42,154 bases of DNA from the IMG/VR virus record IMGVR_UViG_3300001460_000004, positions 42,940-85,093 of that record. One strand, 5' to 3'. This stretch comes from a virus. Shown piece by piece: positions 31,794 through 40,843 of the stretch. The position numbers and the translations under genes were made by a program. How positions within the stretch are numbered: position 1 is the stretch's first letter; every line of letters begins with the position of its first letter. Below the pieces are notes generated by a model, which did no database searches, was not told the origin of the DNA, and was given only the letters and a program-made list of their open reading frames with translations.

Positions 31794-34589
31794 TCATGCT
31801 ATTTGTATTAAGTCAGTAAGTCCTAATGCAATACTATTATTAATATTTGTATTGACTCGATTTATTGTATTGATGTCATTTAGAACAGAGTTTACAGTTC
31901 CAATTTGAGCTGGAGTAAAATTATTAAGTTGGGCTAGCAAACTTGCTTCAGTTGATCCAGTTGTTGCTAGTTGCCTTTGTAATATCTCATTCTTACTAGC
32001 AATAATACTCACTTGAGTTGTTCCTGTACGCCTACCAGCGCCAATAATGCCAAATTGTGACAAGATATTATTATTAGTGCCTTGCAAACTTCCAGTAAGT
32101 TGTATGAGACCACTACGCAATTCAAATAGTTGTTGTCTAAATGCAGTGAAGTCAGCTGTAAACCTACCTAAGCTAACAGCATTTCTTTGTATAGGAGAAT
32201 AGTTTGGTGGTGTTATTTTTCCATCGCTTAGTATAGAAGCTACAGTAACAGCTTGTTCAGCAGCAAAAATGAAAGTGTTAATTGCTGGTGAATTTAGTTT
32301 TTGTGCTATTTTACGTCCACTACTTCCACCAAACAATCCAGCCAGGCCGCTGACACTGTTAACTAGACTACCAAGCCCGGCTATATTACCTGCACTGAGT
32401 GCTTGGAATGAAGCAAGCCCAGTGTCTACTAAATTCATAGCATAATCTGCTTGAGCAATTGCTTTATTAATCTTGCCACCGAGGCCGCCTGGTAGTATGC
32501 CCAATGCAAATGATGTCATGTCTTGTATACCAAATTGGTTTACACCCTGTAACATACTAGCAATATCTGTTATTTTTTCGTTACCAGTTATTAATCCAAC
32601 ACTGTTTAAAGCTCTAAAGCTATTTTGTAATACGTTTTGCTGAACATTTCCTTGTAATATTGGATTATTCAGTAGTGTGTTTAAATCTTCAACTTTATTA
32701 AGACCGGTCCAAACTTGTGGAGAACGTAACACCTGGTTTACTAATCTTCCCTTAGCAACAATTTCAGCAGTTATATCAACACCAGTTTGTCTTAGTTGCT
32801 GGGCTTCACTTTCATCGGCAGTAGTTACAGTTACAGGAAGATTTTGTGCATACTGTGTTGTTCCAGGTTTTAGATAACCACTTGATTCTAACTGTGTACT
32901 TGTTAATCCGTAAGTACCAATGCCTTTTCCACCAGTTGCAACATTAGAAACTTGGCTAACTTGCTGTGCAGTATCAGCCAACAATCCTGTAACTTGACTA
33001 GGTACAAGTCCAGCAATTGATTGTGTAACTTGTGGTTGATTTAAAACATTAGCTACACTTACTGGATTGTTAACAGTTGGATTTGTTGCTCTACTTTGAG
33101 ATAAAGCTGATGAGAGTTGACTGTTTGTTGGCTGAGTTCCGGGTTGAGGACTTGCTGTGGCTGGTACAATCTCAACACCTTTGTTGTGTTGTGCATAGGG
33201 TTCATGTGTAGGTGCTCGGGTAACAATACTTGTTATTGGGGTGCCACCTGCCTGCCAACCTGCGGTACCATTGAGTGTAACGTTTTCAAATTGAAAAGTA
33301 CGCAATGCACCGGCAGCTTTAGGAGATTTTACTGGACCAGTGTTTAGTAATATAGGCTTGCCTTTAAGAGCTAGAGTTGATGTTGACCAACCTCCATATT
33401 TGCTTGCCATAAGTATCATGTCACCACCAGTGATATCAACTTGTCCTTGGGTGGCCATACTAATGTATTTTGAACTCATTAAGTTAGTACCTTCAGTACC
33501 AGTAACATTAACATTGCCACTATACATATTGATGTTTTCGCCTGCATTAATGTTAATGTCTGCATCAGCATGTAAGTTAATAGTACCTTCTGTCCTAACA
33601 TTTACACTGTTTGTACTAAAGACGTCCAGGGTGCCTTCACTACCAAATTCAATCCAAGACTTACCATTTGCATGTGTTATATAAAAACAGTCTTGGTCAT
33701 CACTCATTGTAATTTGGTGACCTTTACTGGTTCTGATACGAATTAAGTTATCATTACCACTTAAATCGCCATCGTCCATTAGTATAGTGTGGCCACCTCT
33801 TCGTCCTTCTATTTTTAAATCTTCTCGACTTAATGTGTCTGAATCAACTTGCTCACGTATTTGATCATCAGTTATGCCACCTTGATAAACAGGTCTGCCT
33901 GGTGTACTCATACCAAATACACGACTAGGGCTTTCACGCTGTGCTGTACTTGTAATTGGTCCACGAGTTGTGTCTCCTAACAATCCTTGGGCTGCAAAAG
34001 TAGCAAACTGATATCCATGTATAGGTTTGGGCTGAGTAGAAAATTTAGGATCTTCGTATAGTTCCTCATTTTCGCTGTTTATTTCTACAACTGGGACCTG
34101 TGTTGCTCCTGCTCCTGCAATTGCAGATTGTTCAGCAGAGGTTCCAGAAGTAAATGCATCACTAGCACCAATCGCTGGTAACATATGTGTAACACCTGGT
34201 TCAGGTACACATCCTACATAGTAACCTTGATTAGGGTCGCCTGCTACGAAAAAACAAATTACCCTGGTGCCTAGATCAGGCGGGGTAAACCAAAAACCAT
34301 AACTTTGAGGATTGCCTCGATAGTTCCCGTCACCTTGGCTGCCTGAGTTGTTGTTTACAGGTGTTGTTCCATAAAATGGTGGTACATAACTCACAGTTCT
34401 CCAAAGACTTTTATCTTCTTCGTTTTCACCACTAAATTGCTCAATGTAAACTTGTACTCGTCCACTAAGCGATGGATCAACATTGTTTTTAATGACTCCA
34501 ATAAACGGGCCAAATTCTGTAATGGCACCACCGCGATCAAATTTATATGATTTAGGTGCCCCGCCAGTTTTCTGAACATTATCTACCAT
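31794..34589 (-). CDS. 5: Baseplate hub/spike protein gp5-like, no lysozyme domain seen (931 aa)
   Basis: The N-terminal OB-fold (FGPFIGVIKNNVDPSLSGRV, then YIEQFSGENEEDKSLWRTV, then PPDLGTRVICFFVAGDPNQG, residues ~27-125) is typical of gp5/VgrG hub proteins. Residues ~263-400 form the spike: HTILMDDGD, SKGHQITMSDDQDCFYI, then short alternating strands such as INLHADADININAGENINMY. The T4 protein carries a lysozyme domain between these parts; here the equivalent stretch (~150-260) shows no E-D-T lysozyme pattern. The last ~450 residues are Gln/Asn/Ala/Gly-rich and helical, with GILPGGLGGKI and AGLFGGSSGRK. It starts 7 bases after the preceding gene. Confidence 0.85.
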   Translation of the reverse strand: MVDNVQKTGGAPKSYKFDRGGAITEFGPFIGVIKNNVDPSLSGRVQVYIEQFSGENEEDKSLWRTVSYVPPFYGTTPVNNNSGSQGDGNYRGNPQSYGFWFTPPDLGTRVICFFVAGDPNQGYYVGCVPEPGVTHMLPAIGASDAFTSGTSAEQSAIAGAGATQVPVVEINSENEELYEDPKFSTQPKPIHGYQFATFAAQGLLGDTTRGPITSTAQRESPSRVFGMSTPGRPVYQGGITDDQIREQVDSDTLSREDLKIEGRRGGHTILMDDGDLSGNDNLIRIRTSKGHQITMSDDQDCFYITHANGKSWIEFGSEGTLDVFSTNSVNVRTEGTINLHADADININAGENINMYSGNVNVTGTEGTNLMSSKYISMATQGQVDITGGDMILMASKYGGWSTSTLALKGKPILLNTGPVKSPKAAGALRTFQFENVTLNGTAGWQAGGTPITSIVTRAPTHEPYAQHNKGVEIVPATASPQPGTQPTNSQLSSALSQSRATNPTVNNPVSVANVLNQPQVTQSIAGLVPSQVTGLLADTAQQVSQVSNVATGGKGIGTYGLTSTQLESSGYLKPGTTQYAQNLPVTVTTADESEAQQLRQTGVDITAEIVAKGRLVNQVLRSPQVWTGLNKVEDLNTLLNNPILQGNVQQNVLQNSFRALNSVGLITGNEKITDIASMLQGVNQFGIQDMTSFALGILPGGLGGKINKAIAQADYAMNLVDTGLASFQALSAGNIAGLGSLVNSVSGLAGLFGGSSGRKIAQKLNSPAINTFIFAAEQAVTVASILSDGKITPPNYSPIQRNAVSLGRFTADFTAFRQQLFELRSGLIQLTGSLQGTNNNILSQFGIIGAGRRTGTTQVSIIASKNEILQRQLATTGSTEASLLAQLNNFTPAQIGTVNSVLNDINTINRVNTNINNSIALGLTDLIQIA

Positions 34590-34596
34590 TTAAAGA

Positions 34597-37317
34597 TTAC
34601 CCATCTGTTGCATCATCATTAGTAATAACTTGAGGAACATTGGAATTAGTGCCAAAGTTAGTTGAACCATCGGGATTTAGTCCCAAAATTTGATTATTTT
34701 CTGCAATAGCATCAAGTGCATTGAATTCATCACCAGCTTGGTTAAACCCTCTTTGTCCAATTGCTCTTGCACTACCAGGAGATTGTTGTGTAAATGTACT
34801 TACACCAGTACCAGTAAACGCTTCTGTAAAGTTGTCAACTGCTACGCCAAATACTGTTTCGTCTGCTCCCCTAAGGGTATCGTCATCGTTGGGTACAGTA
34901 TCAATACCTCCATTGTCCATTAGTGTATTGTATTCTTTAAGGTAATCAAATTCTTCAACAGTTGGAAATACCAACAACACGCCTTTAAGGTCTTGTGTAA
35001 ATTGTCCTCTTTTGAAATGGCTAACAATTTCGTATGCTTTGTACACATATGTTTGCATTGAATCAATACTTGGATCAACAGCAAGCAATCCGTTTCTTAT
35101 ATTATAGTCGCTGGGTTTTTTAAAATTAATTTCAAACAATGCTTCTCTAGCATCATAGTTAATAGTACCATCTGGCAAAAACCCATCAAAAAATTCTCCA
35201 GGGTTTGCATTGCTATTACTACGCAAACCACTCCACAGTTCTCCTTGCCCTATCCAGGCTGGATCTCCAATAATTTCTAATTCAACTTTGGCTTGGTCAG
35301 CTGGCGAATACAAAAAGTCAGCAGCATTAGCGCCAGGTTCGTTTTGATCCCCAGGTACTCCTTGTGAGCTCTGAGCACTGTTACGTTGATATAATCTTTT
35401 TTGAATTTCTCTGTAATTGCTTGTGCCTGTGGTTGCACTTAGATTAGACCCATTGATTGTTAAAAAATAAAGATAGTTAAAATCTTGTTCGTATTTTAAT
35501 ACAGCCGTGTTTTCGCCAGTGAACCAGTATTTGTAGTTTTTGTGGCTTCCTCGATATTGCCCTGCAGGAAAATAATCACTCACCATATTGTTTACACCAT
35601 ATGGTGCAATTTCATATGTTATTCGATAAGCATAATCGTTTCGTTTGGGGTCGTACGCAATAGGCACAGCTTGCATACCAATTCTATACCAAGCCACGTT
35701 TTTTTGTCCAGTGTTTTGTATTTTTTCAGTACCGTCCCGTCCAATAATACGAGTTTGTTGATTGTATATATAAGTGCTTTGGCGCACTATTTCATCTAAA
35801 AATTTAATTATACTTTTACCTGCTGTCGCACTTACTGTTTTTGTTAACGGATCAAGATTTTGTCTAGTGGGATCAATTTGCTGTTGTCCGGTTGTAGCAT
35901 CCACCATTGGTGTAGTTTGGCGAACTGTTTCCCCAGGTGGTTTCATTAATGCAGCTTCTAATTCAGGATGGCTAAAAATAAGATCGTATTGGTCTGCAAC
36001 ACCATATGTGCCATCTGATACTAACTGTTGTTGGTACTCGTTAAGTGCGGCCATTAGTCCGTTTACTTGACTAATTTGACCAGCGGCTGGTGCGGCTGGT
36101 TCACCTTGCGTAGCAATTGATCCTCTGTCTGCATCATTGACATTTGTAAATGCATTTGTTGCTCCACCACCACTGTTACCATTAACTACGTCATTTAATG
36201 TTCTTCCTTGTAATTCAATGTTAGCAGGAATAGTTCCTCTACCTGTTCCACTTGCAATATTATTCTGAGGTGCAACTGCTTCGCATGTGTATTCAATTAA
36301 TTTGTTTGCAATTCTAAAATTAATTCTTGTAAACTGGAAAGGAATAAATTTTTCAGCTATAGCTTGAGTGTCAGTTGAAAACGGATTATAAGCTGGCATG
36401 ATTATACCATTTTTATCATATCCGTACCAACGTATAACCATTAAAAAGTTTTGGCTACTGTAATTTTGATCAGTATTACCAAACGTTATATAATTTTGAG
36501 TGGCTTTATATAAATTGTCTAATAGTGTAATACCATTGTTTTCAGTAACATTAAATTTTAGTTTTGTTACATTGTGTGCTCCTGCAGTACCTTTACCAGG
36601 ACACAATGATTGCACTTCAACATTATCAATATAGTAATCCAAAGGAAAAAATTGATTTCTGCCTGGATCTAAATTTAGATCAGCTGTTTGTTGATTTGGA
36701 GCGCCGGCACTTTGAAATAATAATTGACTGCTAGGAAGTTGCCTAGATCTGTTTACTACTAAATTTTGTAAATCAGCTGGGCTTAATATATAAATGCTGA
36801 TAGTATAACTATAACTTGCAAATCTATCTAAGATATTAGCCTGTTCTCTAACAAAAGATGCAGTTTGATTTGAAATGTATTGTGTACTAGTTGTACCAAA
36901 AGTTTGTCCATTAAATGCACTATTGTCTTGCTCAACAAAATTATCGTCGTTTGCGTAGGTCCCAACAGTTGGTCCTATAGCAGAGTCAACATCAGTTATA
37001 ACCGATGTACCATTTATAGTGTTTATTCGGTCAGAGTTCATTGCATCTATTTGTTCGTCAGTTAAAATATTAGATCGCATATCGTATTGTGATTCAGCTA
37101 CTGTAATTGTTTCAGCATCAGTTCCTGTGTCTGAGTTTGGAACAAATTGTATAGCATTTGTTACTGGAGCATTTGCTGCGCCAGCTCCTGTTAGATCAAC
37201 CCCATCAAACTCCTGTGGGTCAACTCTGCCTACAAGTGTAGTTGGTGCAACCGCACCACTAGCATTACTTTCATTTATCTGTGCAGTAATATCTGCGGCG
37301 CTGTTTACAATTGACAT
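34597..37317 (-). CDS. Large hub-associated structural protein, possible gp27 counterpart (906 aa)
   Basis: It lies directly between gp53 and the gp5-like spike and starts immediately after the gp53 stop (TAAATG). Its first ~130 residues are Ala/Asp/Thr-rich and probably flexible. Then come domains with YTISIYILSPADLQNLVV, FFPLDYYIDNVEVQSLCPG and NFLMVIRWYGYDKNG. Later elements include YRIGMQAVPIAYDPKRND, YAYRITYEIAPYG, and near the C-terminus THE-like strands FKRGQFTQDLKGVLLVFPT. These resemble two-barrel hub folds, and the location fits a protein that anchors the spike like T4 gp27, but I have no residue-level proof. Much larger than T4 gp27 (391 residues). Confidence 0.5.
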   Translation of the reverse strand: MSIVNSAADITAQINESNASGAVAPTTLVGRVDPQEFDGVDLTGAGAANAPVTNAIQFVPNSDTGTDAETITVAESQYDMRSNILTDEQIDAMNSDRINTINGTSVITDVDSAIGPTVGTYANDDNFVEQDNSAFNGQTFGTTSTQYISNQTASFVREQANILDRFASYSYTISIYILSPADLQNLVVNRSRQLPSSQLLFQSAGAPNQQTADLNLDPGRNQFFPLDYYIDNVEVQSLCPGKGTAGAHNVTKLKFNVTENNGITLLDNLYKATQNYITFGNTDQNYSSQNFLMVIRWYGYDKNGIIMPAYNPFSTDTQAIAEKFIPFQFTRINFRIANKLIEYTCEAVAPQNNIASGTGRGTIPANIELQGRTLNDVVNGNSGGGATNAFTNVNDADRGSIATQGEPAAPAAGQISQVNGLMAALNEYQQQLVSDGTYGVADQYDLIFSHPELEAALMKPPGETVRQTTPMVDATTGQQQIDPTRQNLDPLTKTVSATAGKSIIKFLDEIVRQSTYIYNQQTRIIGRDGTEKIQNTGQKNVAWYRIGMQAVPIAYDPKRNDYAYRITYEIAPYGVNNMVSDYFPAGQYRGSHKNYKYWFTGENTAVLKYEQDFNYLYFLTINGSNLSATTGTSNYREIQKRLYQRNSAQSSQGVPGDQNEPGANAADFLYSPADQAKVELEIIGDPAWIGQGELWSGLRSNSNANPGEFFDGFLPDGTINYDAREALFEINFKKPSDYNIRNGLLAVDPSIDSMQTYVYKAYEIVSHFKRGQFTQDLKGVLLVFPTVEEFDYLKEYNTLMDNGGIDTVPNDDDTLRGADETVFGVAVDNFTEAFTGTGVSTFTQQSPGSARAIGQRGFNQAGDEFNALDAIAENNQILGLNPDGSTNFGTNSNVPQVITNDDATDG

Positions 37318-37626
37318 TTAAATTCCTAATGCTGTGCTCAATGTTTGCATTTTTGGTAGATACAATCGAGTACCTACTTTAAAATCCCATGGTGGAGAAG
37401 TAAGTGCGTTAGGGTTACGTTGATAAAATACCCACCATAATGATCCTTGGTTGTATAAGTCATGTGCCAATAGATCTGGTCTATATTCATATGTTTGATT
37501 AATAATAAAAACTTTGTCATCTGAAACTTTAGGTATTGGTCTATTCACCATATTATCCAAGAAAAATTGAGTATCTTTAGTTAAAAAATACGGACTATTA
37601 TTGTTATATCTTGCTACAGTAGGCAT
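37318..37626 (-). CDS. 53: Baseplate wedge protein gp53 (102 aa)
   Basis: gp53 joins neighbouring wedges in the T4 baseplate. The diagnostic LysM-like pattern is plain: YRPDLLAHDLYNQGSLWWVF, then YQRNPNALTSPPWDFKVG, then TRLYLPKMQTL. The start is at the ATG at 37626, which shares one base with the TAA of the preceding gene (TAATG); the longer frame begins with TTG at 37632. At 102 residues it is shorter than T4 gp53 (196), like the short version I recall from marine relatives, so only the core domain is kept. Confidence 0.85.
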   Translation of the reverse strand: MPTVARYNNNSPYFLTKDTQFFLDNMVNRPIPKVSDDKVFIINQTYEYRPDLLAHDLYNQGSLWWVFYQRNPNALTSPPWDFKVGTRLYLPKMQTLSTALGI

Positions 37627-38651
37627 TACCAAAATCCTCTTTTTACTAGTGTACCTCTAGCATATTCTGTAAGACTAAATTCTGTACTAATTTGTTCACG
37701 TGTTTGTGTGGGTAATAGACCCAATTGGACTTTTAACTCAGTGGGTACATAAGTGGGTGTACTATCATACCCTGAGAAAAAACTTCCAATATTACTACTA
37801 CTGTCTGCACCAAACTGTAATCCACTGCTTAACAACCGATTAGTGCTCATAGTTGATGCACTTACAGTACTAAGTGTCCTTTGATTAGCGGCTGGGATTG
37901 AACTATTATTGTTAACATTTCGAGTTCGGGCTTTGATATAGTCAACACTGTCGGGTAGATCGTAACTAAAAGTACGCAGCAAACAAGGATGATCGTTGAA
38001 TTGAAATTCCCCAAATCCACTCAAGTAAAGCAAGGGTGGCGGAACTCCACGCAATGCATCTTGGCCATAAAACATTTTACTTGCACTTCTAAAAAAATGT
38101 ATAACCGCCAACATATAATCAGCTTCTTGCGTATCTTGTGCTGTAAATGTTGCACTAATTGATACTTCATCAATGTAACTGTTTTGATAAAAATATCCTC
38201 TAAAATTACTGTGTGTTAAATCGTAATTTGTATAGTTTGCTCCGTATGTTGTGCTAATTTGTGGAGTATAAGGAAAAATTACACCATCAGTTTGTTTAAC
38301 CGGCCATAATAAATCTCTGTTAGAAATAAAAGGATCTTTGTACAAGTAGTTTGCAAGCCCACCTAAGCGTATTTTTACTCTCCAATCTCCTTGATTGGTC
38401 CACTGAGATATATTTTGACCTATACTAGCTTGCTGGCGTGCATTTTCTGCTTGCCCTAATATTTCAGCTTGATCATTACCCGAACTGTTTGTACCAGGAA
38501 TCATGTTGAAGGTCTCAACTGCTTGATTTGTATCTTCATCGTATATTATGTCTGATCTTGAAATATCCATCTTGACAAGAGCATCCGCCAAGGGTATTCC
38601 TTCTGATAAATACTGGTTGAGTGCGTTTATTTGTTGCGGTGTTACAGCCAT
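37626..38651 (-). CDS. 48: Baseplate tail-tube cap protein gp48-like (341 aa)
   Basis: gp48 with gp54 caps the baseplate and starts the tail tube. The pattern ISATFTAQDTQEADYMLAVI followed by HFFRSASKMFYGQ matches the 'E-D-x-x-A-I-I-x-x-x-x-F-x-x-x-x-Y-G' region of T4 gp48. After it comes GEFQFNDHPCLLRTFSYDLP, like the FGPCQIQSIRFD block, and then TYVPTELKVQLGLLP near the C-terminus. gp54 is a related fold, so 48 versus 54 is not fully settled. It is the first gene of the late block, behind an AATAAATA promoter with a good AAGGA Shine-Dalgarno. Confidence 0.75.
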   Translation of the reverse strand: MAVTPQQINALNQYLSEGIPLADALVKMDISRSDIIYDEDTNQAVETFNMIPGTNSSGNDQAEILGQAENARQQASIGQNISQWTNQGDWRVKIRLGGLANYLYKDPFISNRDLLWPVKQTDGVIFPYTPQISTTYGANYTNYDLTHSNFRGYFYQNSYIDEVSISATFTAQDTQEADYMLAVIHFFRSASKMFYGQDALRGVPPPLLYLSGFGEFQFNDHPCLLRTFSYDLPDSVDYIKARTRNVNNNSSIPAANQRTLSTVSASTMSTNRLLSSGLQFGADSSSNIGSFFSGYDSTPTYVPTELKVQLGLLPTQTREQISTEFSLTEYARGTLVKRGFW

Positions 38652-38671
38652 TATGTTTAATCCTTGTATTG

Positions 38672-38679
38672 TATTTATT
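38672..38679 (-). promoter_or_regulatory. Candidate T4-type late promoter (AATAAATA) for the structural block
   Basis: AATAAATA followed by CAATAC on the minus strand. The predicted start lies about 15 bases before the gp48 ATG, leaving room for AAGGA as Shine-Dalgarno. It heads the 28-kb leftward late block and faces away from the sigma-70 promoter at 38713-38741. Confidence 0.65.
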
Positions 38680-38712
38680 GGTTTTAAAAAAGGCGCACAT
38701 TAAGATTGTAGG

Positions 38713-38741
38713 TTGACACACAGCTTTTTATCTGTTACAAT
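38713..38741 (+). promoter_or_regulatory. Sigma-70-type promoter for gp55 and the rightward genes
   Basis: TTGACA (38713-38718), a 17-base spacer, then TACAAT (38736-38741). The -35 is perfect, the -10 has one mismatch, and the spacing is ideal. The start would be near 38748, followed by a TTGGAGA Shine-Dalgarno and the gp55 ATG at 38767. It is matched to early expression by host polymerase, so the late sigma factor is made first. Confidence 0.75.
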
Positions 38742-38766
38742 TAATAAAATTGGAGATAAACATTTT

Positions 38767-39708
38767 ATGACAAAAAGCCCTAAAAGAATTAATTACTTAA
38801 ATAATCGAGATATTCTCAAAGAAATACACAAAAGCAAAGCTACTTTTTGTAGTTATGTGGACAGTGACCACGATCATCAATTTGATATTGTTTTACTAGG
38901 TTTGAGTAAAATTAATATGCGAACAATTGCAGAAGCAAGACGAAACCGGGCTGCACGTATTACTAAAGAGACCGGCACACCAGTTGATGAAAAAACAATT
39001 CCAAATACTGATCTAGTATTTCGTGTTATGACATTTGAACATATCCCAATTGATCCTAAACCCAAAAAGAAAAAATCAACAGCTCGAACAAAAACAATTG
39101 ACTTAGCCGAAATATTAGATGAAGTTGAAGTTGAAGAAGATAATAATGATCTAGAAACAAGTGCAAGAGACCCTAGTGTCATATTATACGAAAAACACAA
39201 AGATCATGTGCGAGTAAATTTTCCACCGTTCTTTCATTATCGCATTACTGATCACAAAGTTCCGTATATTGTAGGCAAAAGCCACTGGCTTGGCGGTATG
39301 GAAAATGGATATTTTAGTAAAGATCATGGTGCTATGACTAATAAACTAGCACTAATGTTTATTAAACTGTGTGAAAGATATGCAACCCGAAGCAACTGGC
39401 GTGGGTATACTTACAACGAAGAAATGCGTGGCCAAGCATTATTGCAACTAAGCCAAATTGGATTACAGTTTGACGAAGGGAAAAGTTCTAACCCGTTTGC
39501 ATATTATACAGCAGCAATCACTAACTCATTTACTCGAGTATTAAATATTGAAAAACGTAATCAAAACATACGCGATGATATACTAGAAATGAATGGGTTG
39601 AATCCAAGCTGGACAAGAACAAACGCAGAATATTATAAAAAGATTGCAGAAACTGGAACAGATACCGTTGACGCTAAAAAACCAGCTGCCTCTAGTACAG
39701 CAAAATAA
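38767..39708 (+). CDS. 55: Late-transcription sigma factor gp55, with large internal insertion (313 aa)
   Basis: T4 gp55 directs host polymerase to late promoters (TATAAATA) together with the sliding clamp. The N-terminal INYLNNRDILKEIHKSK (residues ~7-23) matches its opening. From residue ~190, TNKLALMFIKLCERYATRSN, WRGYTYNEEMRGQALLQLSQ and FDEGKSSNPFAYYTAAITNS align with the sigma-2-like core of T4 gp55. Between these lie ~160 residues absent from the 185-residue T4 protein, with a lysine run (PKPKKKKS) followed by an acidic stretch (EVEVEEDNN). The ATG at 38767 has GGAG upstream; the longer frame from TTG at 38713 would lie within the promoter. Late promoter elements are present in the same window. 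Confidence 0.87.
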   Translation: MTKSPKRINYLNNRDILKEIHKSKATFCSYVDSDHDHQFDIVLLGLSKINMRTIAEARRNRAARITKETGTPVDEKTIPNTDLVFRVMTFEHIPIDPKPKKKKSTARTKTIDLAEILDEVEVEEDNNDLETSARDPSVILYEKHKDHVRVNFPPFFHYRITDHKVPYIVGKSHWLGGMENGYFSKDHGAMTNKLALMFIKLCERYATRSNWRGYTYNEEMRGQALLQLSQIGLQFDEGKSSNPFAYYTAAITNSFTRVLNIEKRNQNIRDDILEMNGLNPSWTRTNAEYYKKIAETGTDTVDAKKPAASSTAK

Positions 39709-40843
39709 AGTTTATTGTAGTGCACCGTGGAAAGGCATCACTGTTCGAGAGAACGGTGATGTTAAAACCTGTTGTGCAGGCGCTGAAGTAATAGGTAACT
39801 TAAAAAACAATACCATTGATGAGATTATCAATAGTAATGAGCTCCAACGCATACAAACACAAATGAAAAATGGAACACCGGGTAAAAATTGCATAGCTTG
39901 TGTGGAGCAAGAAAAAAGCAGTAATCATGCTAGCCTAAGACATCATTATCAAAAACATTATCCGTTTAATGATAAAGAACTAAAGTTAAATTTTATTGAC
40001 ATACGTTGGAACAATCGTTGCAACTTAGCATGTCAATATTGCGGACCGTTGCTTAGTAGTACTTGGCAAAAAAGACTAGGACAACCAAGAGATAGTGCAA
40101 AAAACAATTACCAAGATGAACTATTGAATTGGATTATAAGTAAAAGTACAGAAGTAAATGAAATAATGATGGTGGGCGGCGAGCCAATGCTAATGGCTCA
40201 AAATCACGAGTTACTAAAACAATTACCTACAAACTGTCAAGTTAGTATTATCACCAATTTAAGTTACAATTTAGATACACTGCGTTGTTATAATGATATA
40301 CTTAATCGACCAAAAGAAAAAATAATCTGGAATGTAAGTGGTGACAACACATTTGAACAATACGAGTATGTTCGAAGTGGATCAAAATGGACAGAGTTTT
40401 CAAATAACCTAAAGCAAATATGCCAAATTTGGAATACAACTGTGTGCAGTACAATGGTGTACAGCATGTTTAATGCATTTGATTTATTGCATATAATAAA
40501 AAAATATAATGATCTTGGTGTCAATAAATTTAGCTTGATGCAAATTGCAGACAATCCAACTGTTGATGTTTTTAACTGGCCAGAACAAACGCAACAAATA
40601 GCATTAGATCAATTGATACAAATAAAGCAATGGCACAGTGAACGTTTTGGAGAAGATGCACATTTATACCCAATTGATGGATTAGATAATATAATTGTGG
40701 GCTTGCAAAACAAACAGAAATGTGTTAAAATAACATATAGTAAATTTTGTGAAGATATTGCGGCATATGATCGCAATCGAACCGCCAGTAAATTTAATAA
40801 ACTTTGGTCTCATGTTTGGGATCATGCAAAACAGGTATTATAA
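39668..40843 (+). CDS. Radical SAM protein, twitch type, with no canonical start codon (about 391 aa)
   Basis: The half-SPASM cluster YCSAPW, then NGDVKTCC (Gx4C), GN and CIAC is followed by CNLACQYC (CxxxCxxC) and MVGGEPMLM: the same order as the other four radical SAM genes here. The frame is open from 39644 to 40843 and overlaps the end of gp55 in the +1 frame. No ATG or GTG lies before the first conserved cysteine at 39716. The best candidates are TTG at 39668 (GGA ten bases upstream) or TTG at 39644; a frameshifted gp55 fusion is less likely. The stop overlaps the gp47 start by one base (TAATG). Substrate unknown; the exact start is uncertain. Confidence 0.82.
   Translation: MTLKNQLPLVQQNKVYCSAPWKGITVRENGDVKTCCAGAEVIGNLKNNTIDEIINSNELQRIQTQMKNGTPGKNCIACVEQEKSSNHASLRHHYQKHYPFNDKELKLNFIDIRWNNRCNLACQYCGPLLSSTWQKRLGQPRDSAKNNYQDELLNWIISKSTEVNEIMMVGGEPMLMAQNHELLKQLPTNCQVSIITNLSYNLDTLRCYNDILNRPKEKIIWNVSGDNTFEQYEYVRSGSKWTEFSNNLKQICQIWNTTVCSTMVYSMFNAFDLLHIIKKYNDLGVNKFSLMQIADNPTVDVFNWPEQTQQIALDQLIQIKQWHSERFGEDAHLYPIDGLDNIIVGLQNKQKCVKITYSKFCEDIAAYDRNRTASKFNKLWSHVWDHAKQVL

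Noticed and set aside
31794-34589. Lysozyme domain in the gp5-like protein
   Set aside because: I looked between the OB-fold and the beta-helix for a T4-lysozyme-like E...D...T pattern and saw none.
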